A DNA stretch of 43,474 bases from Limnohabitans sp. (GTDB lineage Bacteria > Pseudomonadota > Gammaproteobacteria > Burkholderiales > Burkholderiaceae_C). The translations under genes and the position numbers were made by a program. This document shows, in pieces, positions 1 through 7,034 of this stretch (position 1 is the first letter of the stretch; each line of letters opens with the position of its first letter). The stretch is taken from contig NZ_JAFEIF010000013.1 of assembly GCF_017848645.1 (NCBI RefSeq), positions 1-43,474 on the forward strand, written 5' to 3'. Under the pieces are notes generated by a model. The model saw only the letters and a list, made by a program, of their open reading frames with translations, was not told the origin of the DNA and ran no database searches.

Positions 1-1
1 G

Positions 2-256
2 CCCATGCCCTTGTCGGCCTCGAACGACGAAATGAGTTCGGTGGAAGAGGTCATCTTGCTGGCCCAAGGCATCCAGACCCTGCCGCCCGACGGCATCTCG
101 CTCAAGCAGCACCTGATCGACATCGAGCGCAACCTGATCGAGCAAGCGCTCAGCCGCACGCAAGGCAATGTGTCTCAAACCGCCAAATTGCTGCAGCTGC
201 AAAGAACCACGCTGATTGAAAAGATCAACAAGTACGAACTGCGTGGCGTGGCCTGA
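2..256 (+). CDS. C-terminal fragment of sigma-54-dependent transcriptional activator (FleQ/FlrC-like)
   Basis: Only the last ~84 codons are in the window; the 5' part lies outside it. The visible protein has a short linker followed by a Fis-type helix-turn-helix: 'IERNLIEQALSRTQGNVSQT' then 'AKLLQLQRTTLIEKI', the typical end of NtrC-family enhancer-binding proteins. In this family the missing part would carry a AAA+ domain that remodels RpoN holoenzyme. The neighbouring flagellar genes and the sigma-54-type promoters between fliK and flhA make a flagellar master activator (FleQ/FlrA/FlrC type) the likely identity. The Fis-type HTH is seen; the flagellar role is inferred from context. A two-component NtrC-like regulator of another process remains possible without the N-terminus. 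Confidence 0.8.
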   Translation, partial: PMPLSASNDEMSSVEEVILLAQGIQTLPPDGISLKQHLIDIERNLIEQALSRTQGNVSQTAKLLQLQRTTLIEKINKYELRGVA

Positions 257-283
257 AGGCGCGCTGCAGGCGTCGCTTCAGGC
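251..283. terminator. Possible bidirectional hairpin between convergent genes
   Basis: GCCTGAAG (251-258) and CTTCAGGC (276-283) form a perfect 8-bp stem around a 17-nt loop. It overlaps the stop codon of the sigma-54 activator and lies between two convergent genes. No U-tract follows on either strand, so intrinsic termination is uncertain. Confidence 0.3.
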
Positions 284-313
284 TGCACGGCGGCCGACCC
301 GCTGGGGTCGAAC

Positions 314-811
314 TCAGAAGGGTGGCTTGATCACTTTGGCGCAAGTGCCTTTGATCAATTTGACTGTGCGGCCGTCCTGCAGACTCAAGGACTGCACAAA
401 ACTGCCTGTTTTGCGGTCCACCACAAACTCCTCGCCCGTGATCATGACGCCAAAGCGCTGGAACATGGCGGGGCGGTAAATCTTCATGCGCGTGCCCATC
501 AAGTTCAGGGTGCCCGCACGGCTTTCAGAGATGGCAATCTTGCCCTGGTACCAACCAGATTTCTTCTCGAAATCAATCTGAGCCATGGTGATCCTGGAGG
601 GCTCGTTTTCCTTGATGCCCAAAGCCAGCTGACCGTCCAGGTCCAACTCCAATTCACAAATCAGATCCATCACACCCTTGCTGGCGCCGGGCACGCTCTC
701 GGCCACCAAATCAGGCTCGGGGCGTTTGTCGTCCATCAGGTGCACCAGCCCCCAGATCCCACCCATGACCAAAAGACCAATGGCGATACCGATTGCCGTA
801 TTTTTCAACAT
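314..811 (-). CDS. Hypothetical membrane-anchored protein downstream of motB
   Basis: A 165-residue protein that I do not recognise. Residues 5-25 form one hydrophobic segment (AIGIAIGLLVMGGIWGLVHL) preceded by a lysine, so it is probably an N-terminal anchor with the rest in the periplasm. The C-terminal ~110 residues look like a small beta-rich domain with alternating polar and hydrophobic residues and two cysteines (in 'LICELEL' and 'KGTCAK'). It lies 84 bp downstream of motB on the same strand and has a GAGG ribosome-binding site about 8 nt before the ATG. It could be the last gene of the motor operon or a separate unit. No promoter is obvious in the 84-bp gap. Confidence 0.6.
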   Translation of the reverse strand: MLKNTAIGIAIGLLVMGGIWGLVHLMDDKRPEPDLVAESVPGASKGVMDLICELELDLDGQLALGIKENEPSRITMAQIDFEKKSGWYQGKIAISESRAGTLNLMGTRMKIYRPAMFQRFGVMITGEEFVVDRKTGSFVQSLSLQDGRTVKLIKGTCAKVIKPPF

Positions 812-895
812 GGGAGAACCTCAAGAAAGGGTGGGTGTGAACCAGGGCGAGCAGCCATCATCGTAGCGTGAAGCGCAGCCGCAGTTCACCCCGTT

Positions 896-1912
896 TCATT
901 GGTTGAGCACCGTGATGCTGACACGCCGGTTGCGCGGGTCTGCAGGATTGCCCGGCACATTGGGGTTGGTGTCGGCCACCCCCTCGATGCGTGAGAACCG
1001 ATTGGCACTGATGCCCTGCGACTGCATGAACTGGCGCGTGGCATCGGCCCGCTCGGTCGACAAAGTCCAATTGTTGCGCATGCTATCGGGTGCAAAACCT
1101 GTGCTGTCGGTGTGCCCACGAATGGACAATTTGTTCGGCAGCGGTTTGAGGGTTTTGGTCACCTCCGCCATCAAGGCGGCCGCTTTGCCGCCCATTTCTG
1201 CGCCGCCCGAGCTGTACATGGCGAAGTCGGCCTTGTCGATCACCTCAATGCGCAGGCCGTCCTTGTCGCGTGTGATGCTGACCTGATCCTTGATGTTGTC
1301 AAACTGCTTGCTTTCAGACAATTTTTGTTTGATCTCTTTTTCGATCTTGTCGAAATTTTCCTTGTCCTGTTTCTGGCCTGGCGATCCGGTGCCGCCACCC
1401 TCGCCTGGAGAGCCCGAACCCGTGGTTTTGCCAGGGTCCTGGTCAGAGGGGCCGTCCTTGTTGTTTTCTTCCTTGGACGAACCAAAGCTTTCGGCCGGGC
1501 CACCTTGGGCTTGCGGCGTCAAACGCTCAAGCATGGCGGTTTGCTTGGCGGTGAAAGGGAAACCATCGGTGTCGATGATGGACTTGCCACCAAACAAACC
1601 ATTGGAGCCGGCCATCTCGCCAAACACGATCTGGCTGTGGGACGCGGGCCTGAAATAGTCGGCCACGCTTTTGCGCTTGTCCTCGTTGCTGGCACCCAAA
1701 AGCCACATCAGCAAGAAGAAAGCCATCATGGCCGTCATCATGTCGGCCAGAGCGATTTTCCAGGCACCACCGTGCGCGCCCGCATGACCATCTTCGACGA
1801 TGATCTTGCGAATAATGGGGCGCATCGCCTCCGCTGCAGCGGCGGCTGCGGCGGCCTCGGCGGCAGCCACTTCCTCGGGCGTGCCGGGCGCTGCTTTGTC
1901 TGCTTCGGCCAT
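896..1912 (-). CDS. motB: Flagellar motor stator protein MotB
   Basis: MotB forms the proton-conducting stator with MotA and anchors it to peptidoglycan. The 338-residue protein has a cytoplasmic N-terminus with an unusual alanine-rich run (about residues 16-29). One transmembrane helix follows (about 52-73), containing the proton-accepting aspartate at about residue 57 in 'ALADMMTAMMAFF'. A long low-complexity Ser/Gly/Lys linker (about 140-190) leads to a C-terminal OmpA-like peptidoglycan-binding domain with 'IRGHTDSTG'. The start ATG shares one base with the motA stop (TGATG), indicating translational coupling. The length is near the upper end for MotB because of the linker. Confidence 0.96.
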   Translation of the reverse strand: MAEADKAAPGTPEEVAAAEAAAAAAAAEAMRPIIRKIIVEDGHAGAHGGAWKIALADMMTAMMAFFLLMWLLGASNEDKRKSVADYFRPASHSQIVFGEMAGSNGLFGGKSIIDTDGFPFTAKQTAMLERLTPQAQGGPAESFGSSKEENNKDGPSDQDPGKTTGSGSPGEGGGTGSPGQKQDKENFDKIEKEIKQKLSESKQFDNIKDQVSITRDKDGLRIEVIDKADFAMYSSGGAEMGGKAAALMAEVTKTLKPLPNKLSIRGHTDSTGFAPDSMRNNWTLSTERADATRQFMQSQGISANRFSRIEGVADTNPNVPGNPADPRNRRVSITVLNQ

Positions 1913-2775
1913 CAGGATCCTCGCATGCCGTCAAAGACTTCGGAGAAGCTCGGTTGGTTGTGATGCGATATACAAGCACGCGCCGACTCGATGACCAGCG
2001 GTTGCGGGTGGCCCTTGAGGTTGCACACGATCATCTCGCGAATCACATCGAAGGCTTGCGCATCTTCGTTGATGATTTGGGTCAGTCGGCCCGAGAAGGG
2101 CTCAAACATGCCGTAGGCCAAAAACACACCCATCAGCGTACCCACCAGCGCAGAGCCGATCAGCGCACCCAGCACAGGCGGGGGTTGGTCAATCGCACCC
2201 ATGGTCTTCACCACACCCAGCACGCAGGCCACGATGCCCAGAGCAGGCAAACCACCGGCAATGCCCGCCAGCGCGCCAGGGGCCAACAAGGCCTCGTGGT
2301 GGTGCACCTTGATGGCTTTCTTCATCAGATCGTCCAGCGCATCGGCATCCAGATTGCCCTGCGAGATCACCATCAGGCGCAAAGGATCACAAATCATCTG
2401 AACGATGGAATGGTCTTTGGCCAGCTTGGGGAATTCACCAAAAATCGGGCTGGAGTCCGGGTTTTCAACGTGCGATTCGAGTGCCACCACACCTTCTTTT
2501 TTCATCACAGTCTGCAGCTTGCCCACCAGCAGCATCAAAGCCAGGTAATCGGCTTGGTGAAAACTCGGTCCCTTGATGCACTTGCCAATACCACCCATGG
2601 CCGCCTTGAAGACCGGGAAACTGTTGGCCACCAAAGAAGCGCCGATGGCCGAACCACCGATGATCAAAAATTCGAAAGGCGCAGCCTTGATGATGGGCGC
2701 CATCTTGCCGCCCGCGATGACGTACCCGCCAAACACCGCACCAAACACAACCGCTAAACCGATAAAGAAAAACAT
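1912..2775 (-). CDS. motA: Flagellar motor stator protein MotA
   Basis: MotA is the membrane partner of MotB; it couples proton flow to torque on FliG. The 287-residue protein has four hydrophobic segments: near the start (1-20), at about 35-52, and a pair at about 170-215 containing 'LAGIAGGLPALGIVACVLGV' and 'IGSALVGTLMGVFLAYGMF'. The large cytoplasmic loop between helices 2 and 3 carries the charged residues expected for rotor contact (for example 'CDPLRLM'). An AAGGG ribosome-binding site lies 7 nt upstream of the ATG. It follows a small membrane-protein gene by 15 bp, so the two are almost certainly cotranscribed. Confidence 0.97.
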   Translation of the reverse strand: MFFFIGLAVVFGAVFGGYVIAGGKMAPIIKAAPFEFLIIGGSAIGASLVANSFPVFKAAMGGIGKCIKGPSFHQADYLALMLLVGKLQTVMKKEGVVALESHVENPDSSPIFGEFPKLAKDHSIVQMICDPLRLMVISQGNLDADALDDLMKKAIKVHHHEALLAPGALAGIAGGLPALGIVACVLGVVKTMGAIDQPPPVLGALIGSALVGTLMGVFLAYGMFEPFSGRLTQIINEDAQAFDVIREMIVCNLKGHPQPLVIESARACISHHNQPSFSEVFDGMRGS

Positions 2776-2790
2776 GGTGGCCCTTAAAAG

Positions 2791-2988
2791 CTAGACAATG
2801 CACCAGACACCGATGCACCAACCCAGTGTCCATTGGAAAAAAAAGTCGATCAAATTGCCCAGCAAGATCACGGGCAAACCCAAATACAGCGCCCCCCAAG
2901 CCCAGCCCGCAACCGTCAGACGGGCTTTCGGGATGTCATGGCCCAGGATGGCGTGGTCTTTTGAGGATGACGAGTTCATTTTTTCCAT
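2791..2988 (-). CDS. Small hydrophobic protein, first gene of the mot operon
   Basis: A 65-residue protein (62 if the second ATG at 2979 is used) that I do not recognise. The first ~25 residues are polar (a serine run, then charged residues) and are followed by one long or two short hydrophobic segments rich in Trp, Leu and Cys, ending 'GWCIGVWCIV' at the C-terminus. A longer frame upstream is open, but the sigma-28-like promoter at 3001-3027 would place the transcript start near 2994, which excludes that extension. The second ATG is preceded by GGA four nt upstream, while the first has almost no leader, so 2979 may be the true start. Its place directly before motA suggests a motor-associated membrane peptide; that is inference. 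Confidence 0.65.
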   Translation of the reverse strand: MEKMNSSSSKDHAILGHDIPKARLTVAGWAWGALYLGLPVILLGNLIDFFFQWTLGWCIGVWCIV

Positions 2989-3000
2989 TGACACCGGTAC

Positions 3001-3027
3001 TAATCGGAAGCAAATACGGTATCTTGA
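3001..3027 (-). promoter_or_regulatory. Sigma-28 (FliA)-type promoter for the small-ORF-motA-motB operon
   Basis: Read on the minus strand: -35-like TCAA (3027-3024), exactly 15 nt, then -10-like TCCGATTA (3008-3001). The enterobacterial consensus is TAAA-N15-GCCGATAA, so this is 3/4 and 6/8 matches at the correct spacing. It lies 12 bp before the first ATG. Control of motAB by FliA is established in many bacteria. Confidence 0.65.
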
Positions 3028-3060
3028 GTCGAATTTGAAAAATTTGCTTATTATGACGAT

Positions 3061-3987
3061 ATGGATGTGAAATGGGAGCAATTACCGCAGGCCGATTGGG
3101 AAGAATTTCACTCGACCCATCACGGCGCTTTGCAGCAAGCTTGGGCTTACGGTGAAGCCCTGACTTCTTTGGGCGTGAACATGCGCCGCGCCATGGTCTG
3201 GGAAGATGGCCAACTGGTGGCCATCGCCCAATTCATGTGCAAACGCGTGCTGGGCTACATCTCCTTGGCCTCGTGCACGCGGGGCCCGATTTACCTGCCC
3301 GAACTCAGCCCCGCACAACGTGCGGCTGTTTACAAGCGCCTGCGCCAATCGATCCCGCTGCCGCGCCTGAAAGTGCCCCTGTTTTCACCCGACCGCAGCC
3401 ACGAACAGCTCGACCCTGCCGAAACCCGGGGCATGTCACGCGTGATGACCGGCTACGCCACCGTGCTGCTCGATTTGACCCACCCGCTGCCCAGCTTGAA
3501 AGCCCAGCTCGAAGGCAAGTGGCGCAACCGCTTGAACAAGGTGCTCTCGAATGCGAAGCTCCGGGTGCATGTGCAGCCCAGTCTCAAGCGCTGTCAGTGG
3601 CTCTTGGGCCAAGAGCTGGCCCAGCGGGAGGCGAAAAAATTCCACGGCCTGCCCACGGACTTCGTGCAGGCCTACATCGGCGCGGCGGCCGAACCCCGTC
3701 AAGCCTTTGTGGTGGCCTATGCCGAGCTGGGCAAGAACACCGTGGGCGGTATGCTCTTTTTGATCCATGGCCGTGTGGCCAGTTACCATATGGGCTGGGC
3801 TGACGACGAAGGCCGACAGCTCAATGCCCACAACGCACTGCTCTGGCAGGCCATGGCCTATTTGCAGGACCAGGGCATCGAGGTGCTCGATCTGGGCGGC
3901 GTCAACACCCACGACTTGCCCGGCATCTCGCGCTTCAAACTGGGCACTGGCGGTCGCGCCATCACCCTAGCGGGAACATATTTTTGA
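3061..3987 (+). CDS. FemAB/GNAT-fold peptidyl or acyl transferase family protein
   Basis: A 308-residue soluble protein. The C-terminal half has features of the FemAB-like/GNAT acyltransferase superfamily: a 'GKWRNRLNKVLS' region like the FemAB aminoacyl-RNA contact segment, 'GGMLFLIHGRVASYHMGW', 'NALLWQAMAYLQDQGIEVLD' and the terminal 'LGGVN...GISRFKLGTGG' signature. FemAB-type proteins transfer amino acids or acyl groups to lipid II, and related proteins act in exopolysaccharide or surface-glycan assembly; the substrate here is unknown. No Shine-Dalgarno sequence precedes the ATG, and a -10-like TATTAT at 3049-3054 would start the transcript almost at the start codon, so a leaderless message is possible. 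It is followed within 10 bp by an exported protein gene. Confidence 0.75.
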   Translation: MDVKWEQLPQADWEEFHSTHHGALQQAWAYGEALTSLGVNMRRAMVWEDGQLVAIAQFMCKRVLGYISLASCTRGPIYLPELSPAQRAAVYKRLRQSIPLPRLKVPLFSPDRSHEQLDPAETRGMSRVMTGYATVLLDLTHPLPSLKAQLEGKWRNRLNKVLSNAKLRVHVQPSLKRCQWLLGQELAQREAKKFHGLPTDFVQAYIGAAAEPRQAFVVAYAELGKNTVGGMLFLIHGRVASYHMGWADDEGRQLNAHNALLWQAMAYLQDQGIEVLDLGGVNTHDLPGISRFKLGTGGRAITLAGTYF

Positions 3988-3995
3988 GAACAAAC

Positions 3996-4406
3996 ATGAC
4001 GATGCGAGCATTTTCAAGGCGTGCTGCGCTGCAGTGGAGCTTGTGCTGTGCGTGCTTGGCGGGCTGCCTGGCCCCTGTGACGGCTTGGGCCTGGACCCGC
4101 ATCGGCGAAACCGAAGAAGTGACGCTGTACGTGAACCGCAACAGCATCGAGCGCGACGACAACATTCGCCGGGTCTGGGAAATGCAGGACCTCAAAACAC
4201 CCGACGTCGAAGGCGTTCGCTCACGGCGCTACCTCAACGAGTACGACTGCACCTACAAGATGCACCGACTCGGTCAAATGACCAGTTTTGCTGGCCCCAA
4301 AATGACAGGCGAAAAAGTGGCCGAGGTCAAAGACATGGGCTACTGGCGAAAAATCCCCCCCAACGGCGTCTTTGTGCTCACCTACATTGCCATGTGCATC
4401 GAATAA
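3996..4406 (+). CDS. Exported surface-adhesin-E-like protein
   Basis: A 136-residue exported protein. The N-terminus holds 'SRRAALQ' followed by a hydrophobic stretch; the paired arginines resemble a Tat signal. Two cleavage possibilities are visible: a lipobox-like 'LAGC', and a signal peptidase I-like 'AWA' before 'WTRIGE'. The mature part ('WTRIG...LYVNRNSIERDDNIRRVWEM' type pattern, a conserved Cys in 'NEYDCTYK', and a Cys near the C-terminus) fits the surface-adhesin protein E family, which is widespread and mostly uncharacterised in betaproteobacteria. I chose the ATG at 3996 (GAG 8 nt upstream) over a TTG at 3984 that overlaps the preceding gene. Probably cotranscribed with the FemAB-like gene. 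Confidence 0.7.
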   Translation: MTMRAFSRRAALQWSLCCACLAGCLAPVTAWAWTRIGETEEVTLYVNRNSIERDDNIRRVWEMQDLKTPDVEGVRSRRYLNEYDCTYKMHRLGQMTSFAGPKMTGEKVAEVKDMGYWRKIPPNGVFVLTYIAMCIE

Positions 4407-4427
4407 GCCGCGGGCATCGCACAACCC

Positions 4428-4464
4428 CGCATCCACTGCTTCAATGACAGCCTCGGTGGATGCG
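4428..4464. terminator. Hairpin between convergent transcription units
   Basis: CGCATCCAC (4428-4436) and GTGGATGCG (4456-4464) form a perfect 9-bp stem with a 19-nt loop. It lies between the stop of the adhesin-E-like gene and the end of the long flagellar operon. There is no clear U-tract, so its role as a terminator is only plausible. Confidence 0.35.
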
Positions 4465-4518
4465 CTGCGGCCATGACGTTAAACACTTGAGCTTGGCCGT
4501 TGTTACTTTTTCTGTGGG

Positions 4519-5514
4519 TCAGCGCGTTGCAGGGGATTGCGCGCTATTCGTGACGCTTGAGGTGGGACTGCTTGGCGTCGCCGCAGGGTTGGCGCGTGGA
4601 AATTGCACGGCGCGTTCGCGGTTGGTGTTGGCGCCGTTTTTCTGCAGGGTTTCGAGGTAGCGTTCTTTTTGCAGGACGACCAGGGCTTCGACGTCGCGGT
4701 TGAGTTTGTCGACGTTGCCGACAGCGCCTTTGAGGGCTTTGACTTCGTTGCCCAGGGATTGCACGGCGCCGGCTTGGCTTTGCAGGCGGCTGTTGATGCC
4801 TTGGACTTGTTTGAGCAGGTTGTCGCTGGTGGCGGCCACTTGTTTGGCAGTCTCCCCAGGCACAGTTTGGGCGATGGTTTCGGATTTTTTGAGGGCCTCG
4901 TTGATGCGTGTTTCGATCTGGCCCTGTGTTTTGGCTTGTTCGACTTGTTGCGCGGTCAGGCTTTCGATGCTGCGGTTGATGACGTCCAGCGATTCGAGTC
5001 CGGAGTTGAGGTCAACCACGCGTTTGCCAACCGCCATCATCATGGTGTCGAGTTGGTTGATACGGCTGTTCATGCGCACGCCCATGACGAGGAAGAAGAT
5101 GAGACAAAACAGCATCAGGGCACCTGTGGCGCCGAGCAGGATCAGGGCCTTTTTGTGGCCGACTTCGGTCAGGGTTTTGAATTCGCTGGTGGCTCGGTGC
5201 ATGTTGCTGCTGGCAGCGGCTGCGGCTTCGGCGGATTTGCTGGCGATGTCGGCCGAGTCGAGCACGACTTGGGCGAGCGATTGGTATTGCCGGTAGGCGC
5301 GCTCGTCAACCGTCAGGCCCATGTGGGGCGCAGGTGCCGCTGGCTCGGGCGTTGCCGGGGCCGCCGCTTTGTGTGCGGCATGTTGTGCGGCTGCGGTGCT
5401 TGGGGCGTGCGTGTCGCTGGCGCTGGCGGTGTCGCCCGCTGGCGCGGTGCTTTCATCGGTGCCGGGGGCGTCGATGAGGATGGGTTCTGCGGGGTTGAAT
5501 TCTTTGTCGCTCAT
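4519..5514 (-). CDS. Unrecognised membrane coiled-coil protein, last gene of the flagellar export operon
   Basis: A 331-residue protein I cannot assign to a family. Layout: an Ala/Pro/Thr-rich disordered N-terminus (about 15-65), a short helical region ('DERAYRQYQSLAQVVLDSAD' and an alanine-rich stretch to about 103), one transmembrane helix at about 122-147 (ALILLGATGALMLFCLIFFL), then a long heptad-like helical region to about 290, and a disordered Ser/Pro tail. The architecture resembles a membrane-anchored coiled-coil scaffold. Its start overlaps the upstream basic-protein stop by 4 nt (ATGA), so it is translationally coupled to a chain that begins at fliK. A flagellar-basal-body-associated role is inferred from position only. 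Confidence 0.75.
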   Translation of the reverse strand: MSDKEFNPAEPILIDAPGTDESTAPAGDTASASDTHAPSTAAAQHAAHKAAAPATPEPAAPAPHMGLTVDERAYRQYQSLAQVVLDSADIASKSAEAAAAASSNMHRATSEFKTLTEVGHKKALILLGATGALMLFCLIFFLVMGVRMNSRINQLDTMMMAVGKRVVDLNSGLESLDVINRSIESLTAQQVEQAKTQGQIETRINEALKKSETIAQTVPGETAKQVAATSDNLLKQVQGINSRLQSQAGAVQSLGNEVKALKGAVGNVDKLNRDVEALVVLQKERYLETLQKNGANTNRERAVQFPRANPAATPSSPTSSVTNSAQSPATR

Positions 5515-6005
5515 GGTCGTTTTCCTCGGGCTGTGGGCGTCTGCGGGAGTCGCTGCAGTTGTTCTGCCAATTGGGCGTTACGGGTTCTGAGTTGATCGAT
5601 GCGGGTTTTGATGGGGTTGTCTTGTTCCCAGACGGGCTCGATCGGTGTGGGGTCTGGCTCTGGGGCTTTGGCTTTGCTGCTGGGGGCCTGGTTGTTGCGC
5701 AACTTGGGCATTGGCCGGGCAGCTTTGGCGGGCGCGGGCTTGGGTTTGACGATTTTGGGTGGGGCTTCGGGCGGGGCGGTCTTTGTGGCTTTGGCCCGCA
5801 CGGTTTTGGCCACCGGGGGCGGCGCTGTGATGCGTTTGGCTTTGGGGGCTTTGACGGGGACCACTTTTTGTACGTTGGTGGGCGTCTCGTCAGCGGGTGC
5901 CGGTTCGGTGAATTTTTGGGTGGTTTTGCGCGCGGCCACGTTGGAGCCCGCTGGCATGTTGACGGCGTGGGGTTTGTCGCTGCGGATGAGGGTGGTTTTT
6001 TTCAC
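5511..6005 (-). CDS. Unrecognised basic, Pro/Lys/Ala-rich disordered protein in the flagellar operon
   Basis: A 164-residue protein without a recognisable domain. Residues about 15-115 are dominated by Lys, Ala and Pro (for example 'KAPKAKRITAPPPVAKTVRA' and 'PKPAPAKAARPMPK'), giving a strongly basic, probably unstructured chain. The last ~35 residues form a short helix-prone segment ('RIDQLRTRNAQLAEQLQRLP') that could be a coiled-coil contact. There is no signal peptide or membrane segment. The stop overlaps the start of the next gene by 4 nt, and it follows the degenerate-AAA gene by 18 bp. Composition bias makes database matches unreliable. A linker or binding partner for its two membrane-protein neighbours is a guess. 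Confidence 0.65.
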   Translation of the reverse strand: MKKTTLIRSDKPHAVNMPAGSNVAARKTTQKFTEPAPADETPTNVQKVVPVKAPKAKRITAPPPVAKTVRAKATKTAPPEAPPKIVKPKPAPAKAARPMPKLRNNQAPSSKAKAPEPDPTPIEPVWEQDNPIKTRIDQLRTRNAQLAEQLQRLPQTPTARGKRP

Positions 6006-6023
6006 GGCGTGTTCCGGGCTGGA

Positions 6024-7034
6024 TTAGGGCAACTTGTCGGGCGCAACAGGGGCCACAGGTGCAGGTGTGAGGGCGGGCGCTGCCACTGGCGCTGGGGCAG
6101 TGCCTTTGCTGGGTTCGGGCCATTCGATGGGCATGGGCGCGGGCAGGGTGGCTTTGGCTTTGCCAATGCCGAAGGCTTCGGGTTGGAGCCAGAGCATGGT
6201 CACTGTGGACAGGGCGAGTGCGGCTGCAACCCAAAGCGCCAGACGTGTGTGGCTTTTGTCCCATTTGCGCAGCAGTTGGGTGCTTTTGGCGATGGCTTCC
6301 TGGCCTTTGTCGTGAAAGGCTTGCACTTGTTGCTTGACTTGCCTGGCGGTGGGTTTTTGCGCCGGGGTGGGCGGCTCTTCTTGGGCGAAGTGGGCTGCGT
6401 CTTCGGGTTCGGGGTTGGGCGCGTCTTCGGCCCAGGCTTGGCGTTTGATGCGTCGCAGCAGTTGTTGCACGGGCTGCAGGCGGCCTTCGGTGCGGGCGAG
6501 GTCGAGCGTGGCTTGGGCTTGTTCGGCGTTGGGGGCTTCGATTTCCCAGCGCAGAATTTTGCGGCCGAAGGCGGACAGGTTGTTGTGGCTGTCGGCAGGG
6601 CCTTTCATGAGCAAAATGGCCCGGATGTTGGCGCCCGGGAAGTTCTGGATCAGTCGGGCCAGCAGCTGGATTTCGGCCTCGGGCAGGGCTTGGGCGTCGT
6701 GCACGACCCAGATTTGCGCAGGGTCTGCGCCTGTGGGGGTGCGGGTGGCTTGTTGCACAGATTGGCGGGCCAGGGCTTCGTTGAAGCGGGCGAGCAGTGC
6801 GTCGGTGTTGGTGGGGAAGTACGCTTCGATGTGGTGTTCGGGGGCTTGTTGCCGCAGGCGTTTGAGCAGCAGGCTGCTGTAGTGGTCGAGCAGGGCTTCG
6901 TGTTCGCATTGCAGCGACAGGCTCAGGCCTTCGCGGGCGATGGCGTTGGTGCAGCCGTCGATGCGCATGCGGTCTGCCGCGCGGAAGACGAAGTCGTCCG
7001 CGTGGGGGGCGTTGGCTCTGATCGGGGTGTTCAT
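6024..7034 (-). CDS. Degenerate ATPase-like, membrane-anchored protein directly after flhB
   Basis: A 336-residue protein. The N-terminal ~195 residues follow the pattern of ExeA/GspA/DamX-type AAA domains: 'REGLSLSLQCEHEALLDHYS' where a P-loop strand would sit, a Walker-B-like 'QIWVVHDAQALP' at 107-118, and 'IQLLARLIQNFPGANIRAIL' after it. The GxxGxGK[ST] P-loop itself is absent, so ATP hydrolysis is unlikely. A charged linker leads to a single transmembrane helix (about 264-283, LALWVAAALALSTVTMLWL) and a Pro/Ala-rich tail presumably in the periplasm. No SPOR domain is visible, unlike DamX. The ATG overlaps the flhB stop by 4 nt. The family resemblance is tentative; the operon placement is firm. 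Confidence 0.7.
   Translation of the reverse strand: MNTPIRANAPHADDFVFRAADRMRIDGCTNAIAREGLSLSLQCEHEALLDHYSSLLLKRLRQQAPEHHIEAYFPTNTDALLARFNEALARQSVQQATRTPTGADPAQIWVVHDAQALPEAEIQLLARLIQNFPGANIRAILLMKGPADSHNNLSAFGRKILRWEIEAPNAEQAQATLDLARTEGRLQPVQQLLRRIKRQAWAEDAPNPEPEDAAHFAQEEPPTPAQKPTARQVKQQVQAFHDKGQEAIAKSTQLLRKWDKSHTRLALWVAAALALSTVTMLWLQPEAFGIGKAKATLPAPMPIEWPEPSKGTAPAPVAAPALTPAPVAPVAPDKLP

Noticed and set aside
4519..5514. Interpretation of the coiled-coil membrane protein as a methyl-accepting chemotaxis protein
   Set aside because: No conserved MCP hairpin tip or HAMP domain is visible; the resemblance is only the heptad pattern and one membrane helix.
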